A DNA stretch of 64,000 nucleotides from Verrucomicrobiota bacterium (GCA_016222805.1 JACRQG010000008.1:186001-250000); one strand, 5' to 3'; shown: positions 53,974-63,299, counted from the stretch's first letter. Numbers and translations: made by a program. Notes: generated by a model not told the origin, from the letters alone.

Positions 53974-54960
53974 CTACAACCGCGAACCGGAAGTGGCATC
54001 CGTCGGATCCCAACCGTCCGAACCTCCGAGCACGGCCCGCACCGTGTACCGCATCGCCTCCGCCGGCGCCAAGGGCTTGGCCCACTTCACTCGTGCCGAC
54101 GGGTTGGCGCCCTCTCCGGTGCTGGCGAACTCCGCATAGTAGGTCGTGCGCTCTGCCTCCGCCTTGCCCCAGTTATCCCAGCCCGCCGGCCGGACCACGG
54201 CCGACATGTCGGTCCGGAGAAAGACCGTCCGCGCGTAGTTGCGCCACGGCCGGCCGAGATAGGTCTTCACCCCTTCCGCGCCGGTGATCCGGCAGTCGGC
54301 GAAGACCAGACCGTGTTCCACGCCGTCCGGGGTCGACGCCGCGGTGATGTAGCCATCGCCGAGGCAATGCACGTGGCAGCGCGCGAAGTACACCGTCGCG
54401 CCCCCGAAAATGAAATCGACGTTTCCCTCGATGTAGCAGTCCTCGAAGTAGTGCCGCCCGCGGTTCACCAGAATGGTGTCCTGCCACCCAAGGAAGCGGC
54501 AGCGGCGAAACACGAGGCGATCTCCGTCCGCCCGCAGGGCCAGGGCCTGTCCCACCCGACCCGCCGAGTTCGCCAGCGTCAGGTCCTCCCAGATCATCCC
54601 GTCCCCGTCGATCTGCACAGTCGGCGTGCGGTACGTGCCGATCGGCTTGCCGTCCGGCCCCGGCAGGTTGGCATGTTGATCGAAGGTGATGATGGTGCCC
54701 GCGGCATCCTCGCCGCGCACCAGAATGTTACCCCGTTCGCGCTGCACATAGATCCGCTCCCGGTACGTCCCGCGCTTGACGAAGATCACCCAGCGGGGAT
54801 CTCCGCGGCCGGTGCGGGCCGGGGCGGCACTGATGGCGTCCTGCACGGAAGTGTATTTCCCGGATCCGTCCGCCGCCACCACCACGTCCGGCTTCGGCGA
54901 CGCGCCCAGCAGCGTCGCCCCCAGCACCCCCATCATCCCCAGCAGCAGGCGAAAGCTCAT
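53974..54960 (-). CDS. Pectinesterase (CE8), secreted
   Basis: 328 residues from ATG 54960, signal peptide MSFRLLLGMMGVLGATLLGA. CE8 landmarks are in order: DVVVAADGSGKYTSVQDAIS, GYRER-type GTYRERIYV, LALRADGDRLVFRRC, FLGWQDTI (Gln, Asp), CYIEGNVDFIFGGATVYF (catalytic Asp) and VKTYLGRPWRNYARTVFL (Arg, Trp). It removes methyl groups from pectin, preparing it for lyases such as the PL1 enzyme at 59750-62098. It is divergent from the exporter operon at 55106. The gap contains a 10-bp inverted repeat at 55011-55020 and 55072-55081. Confidence 0.9.
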   Translation of the reverse strand: MSFRLLLGMMGVLGATLLGASPKPDVVVAADGSGKYTSVQDAISAAPARTGRGDPRWVIFVKRGTYRERIYVQRERGNILVRGEDAAGTIITFDQHANLPGPDGKPIGTYRTPTVQIDGDGMIWEDLTLANSAGRVGQALALRADGDRLVFRRCRFLGWQDTILVNRGRHYFEDCYIEGNVDFIFGGATVYFARCHVHCLGDGYITAASTPDGVEHGLVFADCRITGAEGVKTYLGRPWRNYARTVFLRTDMSAVVRPAGWDNWGKAEAERTTYYAEFASTGEGANPSARVKWAKPLAPAEAMRYTVRAVLGGSDGWDPTDATSGSRL

Positions 54961-55010
54961 GGGGATCAGGTTGTGCCCCCGGCCCGTCGTCGCAAGGCCA
55001 CAGCCGGACC

Positions 55011-55081
55011 GCCGGGGCCGTCGCCTCTCCCATCCCTGGCGGCGCTCGAGCCCGGGCATATCGCGATTGACCGGCCCCGGC
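55011..55081. promoter_or_regulatory. Inverted repeat between pectinesterase and exporter operon
   Basis: GCCGGGGCCG at 55011-55020 and CGGCCCCGGC at 55072-55081 are exact complements, 51 bases apart, in the divergent gap. It could be a folded leader or paired operator; in such GC-rich DNA chance is not excluded. Confidence 0.3.
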
Positions 55082-55105
55082 TTCCCCGGCTCCATCTCCG
55101 CCGGC

Positions 55106-56329
55106 ATGAGCCAGTCGCAGCCGAGGCTCGACGATCTGCGGATCGAGCGAAAACCAGTGCCGGAAACGCCCCGCCGAACCGGACTCGCGTTCGCCATTGG
55201 GTTGACCCTGGCCGTTGCCGCCGTCGTGTGGTGGTGGTTCGGCCGGCCCCAGGCCGTGCCCGTCACCACGGCCCTCGCCCGGGAAAATGCCACGCCGGCC
55301 GGCGATCGCACCGTGCTCAACGCCTCGGGCTACGTCACCGCCCGCCGCGAGGCCACCGTCTCCTCCAAGGTCATGGGCAAGGTGGTCGAGATTCTGATCG
55401 AGGAGGGCATCGCCGTGAAACAGGGTCAGTTGCTGGCGAAACTCGATGACGCCAACGCCCAGGCCGCCCTGCAGCTGGCGCGCGCCCAGCTCGCGGCCGT
55501 GCGCGCCGGGCTCGAGGAAACCCGCGTGCGGCTCGCCGAGGCCAACCTGGAGCTCCGCCGCCAGACGCAGCTGAAGCAGGACAAGGTCGCCGCCCTGGCT
55601 GAATTTGATCGCGCCGAAGCCGCCGCGGCCGCCCTGCGCGCCCGGCTGGCCCAGCAGCAGAGCGAGCTCACTGTCGCCGAACGCAACCTCGCCGTCTACG
55701 AACAGCAGGCCGCCGACACCCTCATCCGCGCGCCGTTCGCCGGCATCGTCACCTCGAAGAACGCCCAGCCCGGAGAGATGATCTCGCCCATGGCCTCGGG
55801 CGGCTTCACCCGCACCGGCATCTGCACGATCGTCGACATGGAGTCGCTCGAGATCGAGATCGACGTCAACGAGAGCTACATCAATCGCGTCGCCCCCGGC
55901 CAGGCGATCGAGGCCACGCTCGACGCTTACCCCGAGTGGAAAATCCCCTGCAAGGTGATCGCCATCATCCCGACCGCCGACCGCCAGAAATCCACCGTGC
56001 GCGTGCGCGTCGGCTTCGACAAGCTCGACCCCCGGATCCTGCCGCAGATGGCCGTGAAGGTGGCCTTCCGGGAAACCACCCAGGCAACGGCGTCCTCCGC
56101 CCCGAGTCGCAGCGTGATCGTGCCGCGGGGCGCCGTCACCTCCCGCGACGGCCGCGACGTCGTCTTCGTCGTGCAGAACGGGCGCGTCGAGCGCCGCGCC
56201 GTCACCGTCGGCAGCACCGTCGGCACCGATACCACCCTTACCGCGGGCCTCGCAGCTCGGGAGCGCATCGTCGTCGATCCGACGGCCGAGATCACCGACG
56301 GCGTGCGCGTGGAGGAGAAAAAACGATGA
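55106..56329 (+). CDS. HlyD/MacA-type periplasmic adaptor of ABC exporter
   Basis: 407 residues. A membrane segment ([20 protein letters not shown]) is followed by an adaptor fold: biotinyl-lipoyl half-motif [20 protein letters not shown], an alpha-helical hairpin with heptads to about 200, [20 protein letters not shown], then beta-barrel ([20 protein letters not shown]). It links an inner-membrane ABC transporter to the outer membrane. The stop overlaps the next gene's ATG as ATGA. Substrate unknown. The operon order (adaptor, ATPase, two permeases) is of the MacAB/DevBCA type. Confidence 0.85.
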   Translation: MSQSQPRLDDLRIERKPVPETPRRTGLAFAIGLTLAVAAVVWWWFGRPQAVPVTTALARENATPAGDRTVLNASGYVTARREATVSSKVMGKVVEILIEEGIAVKQGQLLAKLDDANAQAALQLARAQLAAVRAGLEETRVRLAEANLELRRQTQLKQDKVAALAEFDRAEAAAAALRARLAQQQSELTVAERNLAVYEQQAADTLIRAPFAGIVTSKNAQPGEMISPMASGGFTRTGICTIVDMESLEIEIDVNESYINRVAPGQAIEATLDAYPEWKIPCKVIAIIPTADRQKSTVRVRVGFDKLDPRILPQMAVKVAFRETTQATASSAPSRSVIVPRGAVTSRDGRDVVFVVQNGRVERRAVTVGSTVGTDTTLTAGLAARERIVVDPTAEITDGVRVEEKKR

Positions 56330-57033
56330 GCCAACCCCAGTCCAACGGCAGCCCCCTGGTCCGCATCGACGGCGTGGAGAAATACTTCCAGCGCGGCGCG
56401 GAGAAGATCCACGTGCTCGCCGAGCTCAACCTCACCGTCGCCCCCGGCGAGTTCCTCGCCCTGATGGGCCCGTCCGGTTCCGGCAAGAGCACGCTGCTCA
56501 ATCTCATCGGCGGCCTCGACCGCCCGACCAAGGGCACCGTCACCGTCGCCGGCGAGCGCATCGACCAGCTCTCGGACCGCCAGCTGGCGGACTGGCGGGC
56601 GCGGCACATCGGCTTCGTCTTCCAGCTCTACAACCTGATTCCGGTGCTCAACGCCGAGCGCAATGTCGAGCTTCCCTTGCTGCTCACTCATCTGACCGGC
56701 GCCCAGCGGGCGAAGCACGTCGCCGCCGCCCTGGCCCTCGTCGGCCTCTCGCACCGCGCGAAACATTTCCCGCGCACCATGTCGGGCGGGGAACAGCAGC
56801 GCGTCGGCATCGCCCGCGGCATCGTCACCGATCCCACGCTGCTCCTGTGCGACGAGCCGACCGGCGACCTTGATCGCAAGGCGGGCGACGAGATCCTCGA
56901 TCTGCTCGGCGCGCTCAACCGGGAGCAGGGCAAGACGATCGTCATGGTCACGCACGACCCCCACGCCTCCGCCCGGGCTTCGCGCACCGTCCATCTCTTC
57001 AAGGGGCAGATCACCAGCGAGGCCGTGAAATGA
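56326..57033 (+). CDS. ABC transporter ATP-binding protein (MacB/LolD type)
   Basis: 235 residues. Walker A is [10 protein letters not shown]-loop [17 protein letters not shown], signature [15 protein letters not shown], Walker [13 protein letters not shown], and switch His in [11 protein letters not shown]. It powers the FtsX-type permeases that follow. Both ends overlap neighbouring genes as ATGA (56326-56329 and 57030-57033), so translation is coupled through the first permease. Confidence 0.9.
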   Translation: MSQPQSNGSPLVRIDGVEKYFQRGAEKIHVLAELNLTVAPGEFLALMGPSGSGKSTLLNLIGGLDRPTKGTVTVAGERIDQLSDRQLADWRARHIGFVFQLYNLIPVLNAERNVELPLLLTHLTGAQRAKHVAAALALVGLSHRAKHFPRTMSGGEQQRVGIARGIVTDPTLLLCDEPTGDLDRKAGDEILDLLGALNREQGKTIVMVTHDPHASARASRTVHLFKGQITSEAVK

Positions 57034-58175
57034 AGTTCGCCCACCTCATCTGGGGAAACCTCGCGCGGAAGAAACTCCGCACCACCCTCACGCTGCTCTC
57101 GATCCTCGTGGCGTTTGTGCTCTACGGGATCCTCTGCGCGGTGAAACAGGCGCTGATCGGTGGGGTCGCCCTCGCGGGCGCGGACCGTTTGATCGTCCGG
57201 CACAAGGTCTCGATCATCCAGCTGCTGCCGGAGAGCTACCAGGCGCGCATGGAGAAGATCCCGGGCGTCGCCGCGGCCGTGCACCAGACCTGGTTCGGCG
57301 GCATCTACCAGGATCCAAAGAACTTCTTCATGCAGAGCCCGGTGGTGCCGGAGGAGTTCATGCGGATGTTCCCCGAGTTCCTCCTGCCGCCGGAACAGAT
57401 GAAGGCGTGGCTCGCCACGCGCACCGGCGCCGTTGTCGGCCGCAACACCGCCGATCGGTTTCAGTTCAAGATCGGCGACAAGATCCCCATCCAGTCGCCG
57501 ATCTGGGGCCAGAAGACATGGGAATTCGACCTCGTCGGGATCTACGACGGCGCGAAGAAGGGCACCGACACCACGGCGATGTTCTTCCGCTACGATTTCT
57601 TCAACGAGTCGCGCGCCGAACGGGGCAAGGGCCTCGTCGGCTGGTACGCCATCCGCGTCAAGGACCCCGCGCAGGCCGCCGAAGTCGCCCAGCGGGTCGA
57701 CGCCGAGTTCGAAAACTCGCCGGCCGAGACCCGCACCGAGCCCGAGGGCGCCTTCGTGCAGGGCTTCGCCAACCAGATGGGCAACATCGCGCTCATCGTC
57801 GCGTCGATCCTCGCCGCGGTGTTTTTCACCATCCTGCTGGTGACCGGCAGCACGATGTCACAGGCCGTGCGTGAGCGTCTCGGTGAGCTCGGGGTGCTCA
57901 AGGCCATCGGGTTCACCAACGGTCAGCTGCTGGGTTTTGTGCTCGCCGAATCCTGCCTGCTCGCGCTGCTCGGCGGCGGCCTGGGGCTCGGCCTGGCCTG
58001 GCTCTTCGCCGCCCGGGGCGATCCCACCGGAGGCATGCTGCCCCTGTTCCACCTCTCGACCGGCGATCTCGTCACCGGCGTCGCCATCGCCCTCGGACTC
58101 GGCCTGCTCACCGGCATCTTCCCCGCGCTCACCGCCATGCGCCTCCACGTGGCCGATGCCCTCCGGAGGATGTGA
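57030..58175 (+). CDS. FtsX-family ABC transporter permease
   Basis: 381 residues. First membrane segment TLTLLSILVAFVLYGILCAV, a periplasmic domain of about 210 residues (MacB-PCD type), then three more segments at the C-terminal end, starting ALIVASILAAVFFTILLVTG. It pairs with the ATPase and adaptor upstream in a tripartite export or lipoprotein transport system. A heptamer-repeat region separates it from the second permease. Confidence 0.85.
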   Translation: MKFAHLIWGNLARKKLRTTLTLLSILVAFVLYGILCAVKQALIGGVALAGADRLIVRHKVSIIQLLPESYQARMEKIPGVAAAVHQTWFGGIYQDPKNFFMQSPVVPEEFMRMFPEFLLPPEQMKAWLATRTGAVVGRNTADRFQFKIGDKIPIQSPIWGQKTWEFDLVGIYDGAKKGTDTTAMFFRYDFFNESRAERGKGLVGWYAIRVKDPAQAAEVAQRVDAEFENSPAETRTEPEGAFVQGFANQMGNIALIVASILAAVFFTILLVTGSTMSQAVRERLGELGVLKAIGFTNGQLLGFVLAESCLLALLGGGLGLGLAWLFAARGDPTGGMLPLFHLSTGDLVTGVAIALGLGLLTGIFPALTAMRLHVADALRRM

Positions 58176-58203
58176 CGATGCCAGGAGGCGGAAGTGAAGA
58201 ACG

Positions 58204-58389
58204 GTAATCAGTAATCAGTGTTCAGTAATCAGTGACCAGTGAGCCCTCAAACGTCCCTCTCCCTCTGCTCCCTCCCAAGACTCGTCCGCTCCTCCTCGAT
58301 CCCGCCAATCGCCGATCACCGGCCCCTGACCACTGATTACTGGTTACCGAATACTGATTACTGACCACTGATTACCGATCACCGACTAC
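58204..58389. repeat. Inverted arrays of AATCAGT-type heptamers
   Basis: Left array 58204-58245: six 7-base units, mostly GTAATCA or GTGNNCA. Right array 58313-58389: eleven units in the opposite orientation, mostly TGATTAC, TGACCAC or CGATCAC, in strict 7-base register (one unit degenerate). Together they can fold into a long hairpin inside the gap between two permease genes of one operon. The units vary in the middle, unlike CRISPR or simple microsatellites. Confidence 0.8.
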
Positions 58390-58396
58390 CCCTACC

Positions 58397-59599
58397 ATGC
58401 AATCCGGTCCGCTCAACTGGCTGTCCCAGGTCGCCGCGATCACGAAGTTCGGGTTGCTCAGCATCCCGCAGCGCCGCGGCGCCGTCGCCGCCACCATCTG
58501 CGGCACTGCTGGCGTCGTCACCGTGTTCATCGGCGTCCTGTCGATCGCCGCCGGGTTCCGCCGGGTCATGGCCTCGTCGGGAGCTCCCGACGCCGCCATC
58601 GTGCTCCGCAGCGGCGCCGACAGCGAGATGGTCAGCGGCTTCGGTCGCGAGGAGACGCGCCTCATTGCCGACGCACCCGGTCTCGCCCGCAACGCGCGCG
58701 GGCCCCTCGTGTCCGCCGAGCTCTTTGTCATCATCAACCTGCCGAAACGCTCCACGGGCACCGATGCCAACGTTCCGCTCCGCGGGGTTGAAGGCGCCGC
58801 GGCGGAGGTGCGCGAACAGCTGAAGATCGTCAGCGGGCGGATGTTCGAACCGGGCAAGAACGAGGTCATCGTCGGCGCCGGCGCCGCGCGCGAGTTCGCC
58901 GGCCTCGACGTCGGTGCCGTCGTCAAGGTGGGCCGGGAATCGTGGCCCGTCGTCGGCATCTACACCGCCAACGGCGGACTCGCGGAGTCGGAAATGTGGA
59001 CGGATGCGAAGGTGCTCCAGGCCGCCTACCAGCGTGGCGACTCGTTCCAGTCGGTCTACGCCCGCCTCGCCTCCCCGGGGGCGTTTGACCAGTTCAAGGA
59101 TGCGCTCACCACCAACCCGCGCCTCAACGTCAAGGTGCAGCGCGTCTCCGACTACTACGCGGAGCAGTCCACCATGCTGGCCTCGCTCATCACGGGGCTT
59201 GGCGTGCTCATCGCGGCGCTCATGGCCGTCGGGGCCGTCTTTGGCGCCCTCAATACCATGTACAGCGCCGTGGCCGCGCGCACCCGCGAGATCGCCACGC
59301 TGCGCGCCCTCGGCTTCGGCCGCGGGGCGGTCGTGCTCGCGCTCATGGTCGAATCCCTCGTGCTCGCCCTCGGCGGCGGCGCGATCGGCGCCCTCGCCGC
59401 CTACGCCGTGTTCAACAACTTCACCGCCGCCACGATGAACTGGCAGAGCTTCAGCCAGGTGACCTTTGCCTTCGCCGTGACGCCCGCCCTCCTCGTCCAG
59501 GGCGTGATCTGGGCCACGCTCATCGGTCTCATCGGCGGACTGCTTCCCGCCGTCCGCGCCGCCCGGCTGCCCATCGCCTCCGCCCTGCGCGAACTCTGA
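58397..59599 (+). CDS. FtsX-family ABC transporter permease
   Basis: 400 residues. Membrane segment near 32-54 (TICGTAGVVTVFIGVLSIAA), a periplasmic region, and three C-terminal segments (MLASLITGLGVLIAALMAVG, VLALMVESLVLALGGGAIGA, LVQGVIWATLIGLIGGLLPA). It is the second permease of the exporter; two different FtsX-type permeases imply a heterodimer. It is separated by 221 bases and the heptamer arrays from the first, yet keeps the same strand and context. Confidence 0.85.
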   Translation: MQSGPLNWLSQVAAITKFGLLSIPQRRGAVAATICGTAGVVTVFIGVLSIAAGFRRVMASSGAPDAAIVLRSGADSEMVSGFGREETRLIADAPGLARNARGPLVSAELFVIINLPKRSTGTDANVPLRGVEGAAAEVREQLKIVSGRMFEPGKNEVIVGAGAAREFAGLDVGAVVKVGRESWPVVGIYTANGGLAESEMWTDAKVLQAAYQRGDSFQSVYARLASPGAFDQFKDALTTNPRLNVKVQRVSDYYAEQSTMLASLITGLGVLIAALMAVGAVFGALNTMYSAVAARTREIATLRALGFGRGAVVLALMVESLVLALGGGAIGALAAYAVFNNFTAATMNWQSFSQVTFAFAVTPALLVQGVIWATLIGLIGGLLPAVRAARLPIASALREL

Positions 59600-59655
59600 G
59601 CGGGCGGGGCGAGGGCCGGAGCCTGGTTCACACCGATCCCCCTTTTTTGGGCCTT

Positions 59656-59729
59656 GTGGGCGGGGCGACCCCGCCCCGCGCGAAGAGGGATCTGCCACGA
59701 AGGGAGCGGGGCGCGGTCGCCCCGCCTAC
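59656..59729. terminator. Long family-A hairpin between convergent genes
   Basis: GTGGGCGGGGCGACC at 59656-59670 pairs with GGTCGCCCCGCCTAC at 59715-59729 (one mismatch). The pairing runs inward through CCGCCCCGC and GCGGGGCG to about 26 bp with few mismatches. It lies between the second permease and the pectate lyase, so it may end both transcripts. Confidence 0.65.
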
Positions 59730-59749
59730 ACCAAGGCAACGGCACCAGG

Positions 59750-62098
59750 CTACCGTTGCGTGCCCGTGCGCCAGCGCTGGCGCAGGATTTCCGCACCGGC
59801 CTCATCGGCTGGAACGACCACGCCCACGTTCGCCAGGTCCGCGATCATCGCGTCGTTCGCATCCAGATAGTCGGCGAAGGTCCGCCCGGTCGGCACATAA
59901 CCCTCCGGCAGGACGGCGCTGTCCGCCTGCGGCCAGGCCCCCAGGCCGGTGGCGGCGGCCGGCGGGTTCCAACGAAAGGCCGCCGCCGGCGTCACGCGCG
60001 TCGTGTCGAAACCAAGGTCAGCCCCCGTCGCGGTCTCCAGGTTCAGGCAACCGATCAGCATCACCCGGCCCACCGGCTCGGTGCCGGCCACGATGGTCAC
60101 CGGGGCCTTCACATCCAGAAAGCGGCTGTTTTCCACACGCACGGCGCCGTTCGAGGTCGCCGCCACGGCCATCAACGACAGATCCGCCGCGCCCCGGCCC
60201 GCGCGGCTGTCGGCGAGCAGGTTGAACACGTGGCCGTTGCCGAAGCGCAGCCGCGGCATCCGCTGATCCACCGAGACATACCAGTTGTGATGAAACGTCA
60301 CGTTCAGGTAGCCGGTGTCGAGGGCGGCGGTGGCCGCATCGGCCGAGTTGCCCACGAGGTTGGATTTTTTCTGGAAGGTCTCACGCCGCAGCAGCTCGGC
60401 CACCGAGCGGGACGCCCGCAGGGAGTGGTAGTACGGGAACGCCGTCCGGTTGGCTTCGAGGTGATCGAATTGCCGGCGCACCCACCGGATCGTCTCACCG
60501 CTCACCATCCCGCCGATCTTGCACCACGACACCGTCACGAGATCGGTCCCGCGCACGATGTCGAAGAGCCCGTCGTAGGATTTCTCGAAGTCGCAGTGGT
60601 CGATCCACACGTGGTGGGCACGGGCCGTCACGCCCGCGGCCCCGGTGGCGCTGGTCACCGTGAGGTAGTCCCAGTCGTTGCGGTCGTACTCCCCGCGCGT
60701 CGCATCATCCCACTCCCAGAGCTCGCGGAAGCGCAGGTTCCGCAGCATGAGGTTGCTCTTGCCGGAAATGCTCAGCGAGCCCCGGCGGAAACCGCCTCCC
60801 CCGTAGACGGAGTAAATCGTCTTGTTCGAGCCGAGGCTCAGCGTGCCCACCGTGCCGGTCGTCCGACCGGCGGCAAAGAGGTCCGGGTGCGCGATCGCGG
60901 TGGCGCCGTTGTTGGGCCGACCGTACCGCGACAGGTCGAGCATGGTCTCGAGTTCCACCACCAACGGCGAATCGCTCGTCAGGGCCGCCTGGAGTTGTGC
61001 CGCAAAGCCCGCTCCCGCGGCCGCGATCACCTCGTCGTCGATTCGCCAGAAATTCCCGGTTCGCGTGACCGGATCATAGGGCGTCGAGGGCAACCCTCCC
61101 CCGGAAAGCGCCGCCAGGCCATGGCCCGCCACGCGGCCGAAGCCCACGAGATCGAAGTTGCGGGCCGGCGGAAGGGACCCCGCGCCCGCGGTGTCATAAA
61201 CCTCGATGAGCGCCGTGCCCGTCCGGCCGGCACCACTGGGAGTAACATGCGCCGTGTAGGCCCCACGGGCCCCCGGGAGCACGAGCGCGGCATCGGCCGC
61301 CGCGGCCGCGAGGGCGAAGGTCCCCGCCCCCTGCGCCACTTTGGCGACCTGGACCTGATTCGCGGACGCCATCCAGTCGTCATTGTAGCCGACACTCGTG
61401 CTGCCGCGAAAGACCTCGAGTTGCGGGTCTTCGAGCGCATCCGCCACCCCGAAGGCTCCCAGGGAGGGACCGATGCCCCGCACCAGCATCCGGCGCCGCT
61501 CTCCGCCCGCCACGACGAAACCTGCAATGAAGGTCTCGGCGTCCGCCCCTACCCGCGCCCGCGCCGAGAGGTTGACCAGCCGCGATCCCGACGTCGTTTC
61601 CGCATCGTAGATTTCCACCAGGGCGACCCCGGCGCCCGCCCCGGCTGCCAACGACACCAGCGCCGTGTAGCTGCCCGGTTCCAACGCCAGCACCAGGGCG
61701 GCGTCCCTGCTGCCCGCCGCGAACGGAAACGCTCCGACCACCTGCGTCGTTTCCCGGACCTGCGCCGCACCGGCCCCGGCATCCCAGCCGGAATTCGACA
61801 CCCGCAAGACCGCGCCGCGATACAAGTCGAGCCTCACGCCCTCGGCCGCCCGCGGCACCCCGAACCCGGCGAGCGCCGGCCCCGCTGCCCGCACGAGCAC
61901 TCGTTTCGGCGTGGGCCCTGCGATCACAAAACCCGCCGCCACCACACCACCGGCTCCGTCGACCAGCCCCCGCGCGGAGAGGTTCACCAGCCCCTGCGCC
62001 CTCCCGGCGACCACCAGTGCCAAGGCCAGCAAGACGCCCAGCACCCAGAGTCCGCGCCCTTTCCACCCGGACGCCCCGCCGGTCGCGCATCGGTTCAT
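59750..62098 (-). CDS. Pectate lyase (PL1) with two N-terminal LVNLSAR modules
   Basis: 782 residues. Signal peptide about 1-35 (LWVLGVLLALALVVAGRAQG). Two modules follow (about 36-165 and 166-300), starting LVNLSARGLVDGAGG and RLVNLSARARVGADAE; each contains VLVRAAGPALAGFGV-like and DAALVL-like lines. From about 300 a PL1 beta-helix: VWIDHCDFEKSYDG (calcium-site Asp), SWCKIGGMVSG, TFHHNWYVSVDQRMPRLRFG with the catalytic Arg. It cleaves de-esterified pectin by beta-elimination. Its start overlaps the stop of the upstream M20 peptidase by ATGA. The same modules occur at the C-terminus of the amidase at 36251. Confidence 0.85.
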   Translation of the reverse strand: MNRCATGGASGWKGRGLWVLGVLLALALVVAGRAQGLVNLSARGLVDGAGGVVAAGFVIAGPTPKRVLVRAAGPALAGFGVPRAAEGVRLDLYRGAVLRVSNSGWDAGAGAAQVRETTQVVGAFPFAAGSRDAALVLALEPGSYTALVSLAAGAGAGVALVEIYDAETTSGSRLVNLSARARVGADAETFIAGFVVAGGERRRMLVRGIGPSLGAFGVADALEDPQLEVFRGSTSVGYNDDWMASANQVQVAKVAQGAGTFALAAAAADAALVLPGARGAYTAHVTPSGAGRTGTALIEVYDTAGAGSLPPARNFDLVGFGRVAGHGLAALSGGGLPSTPYDPVTRTGNFWRIDDEVIAAAGAGFAAQLQAALTSDSPLVVELETMLDLSRYGRPNNGATAIAHPDLFAAGRTTGTVGTLSLGSNKTIYSVYGGGGFRRGSLSISGKSNLMLRNLRFRELWEWDDATRGEYDRNDWDYLTVTSATGAAGVTARAHHVWIDHCDFEKSYDGLFDIVRGTDLVTVSWCKIGGMVSGETIRWVRRQFDHLEANRTAFPYYHSLRASRSVAELLRRETFQKKSNLVGNSADAATAALDTGYLNVTFHHNWYVSVDQRMPRLRFGNGHVFNLLADSRAGRGAADLSLMAVAATSNGAVRVENSRFLDVKAPVTIVAGTEPVGRVMLIGCLNLETATGADLGFDTTRVTPAAAFRWNPPAAATGLGAWPQADSAVLPEGYVPTGRTFADYLDANDAMIADLANVGVVVPADEAGAEILRQRWRTGTQR

Positions 62099-63228
62099 GT
62101 TCCCTCCAGAAACCGCCGGAACGCCTCCGCCCCGGCCAGCAGTTCACGCTCCCGGATGTACTCGTCCTTCGTGTGCGCCTGGGCGATCGCACCAGGGCCG
62201 AAGGCCACCGCCGGGATGCCCGCACCGGCGAAGATGTTGGCGTCGCAAAACCAGTCCGCCTTGGCCCAGCCGCGGGCGACCCGCCGCAAGGCGCGCGCCC
62301 AGGGCTCGGATCGCGCCGTCACAAACGACGGGCCGCTCCGGTGCACCTGCACCGTGGCACGCGGCGCGTGTTCCTGCACGAGGGCCCGCACGCGCGCCAG
62401 GACGGCCTCCGCGGACACGCCCGGATGCAGGCGGATGTCGAGCCCCACGCGGCAGGAGTCCGGCACGATGTTGATGTCCCGCCCGCCCTGCATCACGCCG
62501 AGGTTCAAGCTGGCGGCGCCCAGCAGCGGGTGGCGCTGCGCGGCGAGTTCCGGCGCGAGGATGTCGCGGAGCGCCAGCGCGAGCGGCAACAGGCGGTAAA
62601 CCGCATTGTCTCCCCGCTGGGGCTGCGACCCGTGGCACGCCCGGCCGCGGGCTTCGATCCAGAGACGCAGGATACCCTTCGCCGCGTGCACCACCCGCAG
62701 GTCCGTCGGCTCGAGCGCCACCGCAAAGTCGGCCCGCCAGCCCTCGTGCACCAGCGCCTGGGCCCCCGCACTGCCCTCCTCCTCTCCGGCGGTGGCGACC
62801 ACCACCCACCGCACCCGGGGGCGCCGCGCGGCGGGCCGGCGCGTCCAGGCCCGCAGGGCCCAGAGCAGGGCCGCCGTCGGTCCCTTGGTGTCACAAGCCC
62901 CGCGACCGTGCAGCCGACCCGCCCGGCGCGTCAGGGTGAAGGGAGGCACCGTCATGCCGGCCACCCCGACGGTGTCGAGGTGCGGCACCAGCGCCACCGT
63001 CGCCCGCGGGGGGCCGGCAGGCTCGAACACGCCAAGGACCGTGGGCCGGCCCGGGGCCAGCGGTCGCACGGCGACATCCGCGCCCAGTTCCCGCAGATGG
63101 CTGGCGATCCATGCCCCATACCGGGCCTCCCCGGGCGTGCTCGCCCCCGGATCGCCGGCCGGATTCACGCTCGGAACGGCCACCATTTCGGCCAGCAACG
63201 CGGCGGGAGAGGAGGGACGGCGGGACAT
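62095..63228 (-). CDS. M20-family metallopeptidase (ArgE/DapE-like)
   Basis: 377 residues, no signal peptide, so cytoplasmic. Zinc-site blocks: VALVPHLDTVGVAG (His, Asp), GRGACDTKGPTAAL (Asp), VATAGEEEGSAGAQA (Glu-Glu), and AIAQAHTKDEYI (His) at the end. It probably removes an acyl group from an amino acid or dipeptide, as do acetylornithine and succinyl-diaminopimelate deacylases; I cannot choose between them. It overlaps the pectate lyase start by ATGA and is divergent from the epimerase gene. Confidence 0.8.
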   Translation of the reverse strand: MSRRPSSPAALLAEMVAVPSVNPAGDPGASTPGEARYGAWIASHLRELGADVAVRPLAPGRPTVLGVFEPAGPPRATVALVPHLDTVGVAGMTVPPFTLTRRAGRLHGRGACDTKGPTAALLWALRAWTRRPAARRPRVRWVVVATAGEEEGSAGAQALVHEGWRADFAVALEPTDLRVVHAAKGILRLWIEARGRACHGSQPQRGDNAVYRLLPLALALRDILAPELAAQRHPLLGAASLNLGVMQGGRDINIVPDSCRVGLDIRLHPGVSAEAVLARVRALVQEHAPRATVQVHRSGPSFVTARSEPWARALRRVARGWAKADWFCDANIFAGAGIPAVAFGPGAIAQAHTKDEYIRERELLAGAEAFRRFLEGT

Positions 63229-63276
63229 GCCCCCATCCTGGACGGAAGTTTCGGCTTGTGCGACTGTGAATGCGAG

Positions 63277-63292
63277 GTAACCACACGGTTAC
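63277..63292. promoter_or_regulatory. Palindrome GTAACC-ACAC-GGTTAC, operator-like
   Basis: A perfect 6-bp inverted repeat ending 7 bases before the epimerase ATG and 48 bases before the divergent M20 start. Its form fits a dimeric repressor site. The regulator is unknown. Confidence 0.5.
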
Positions 63293-63299
63293 GCCGTTC

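Noticed and set aside
58204-58389. A CRISPR array
   Set aside because: Units are only 7 bases and have no spacers; the two arrays are inverted.
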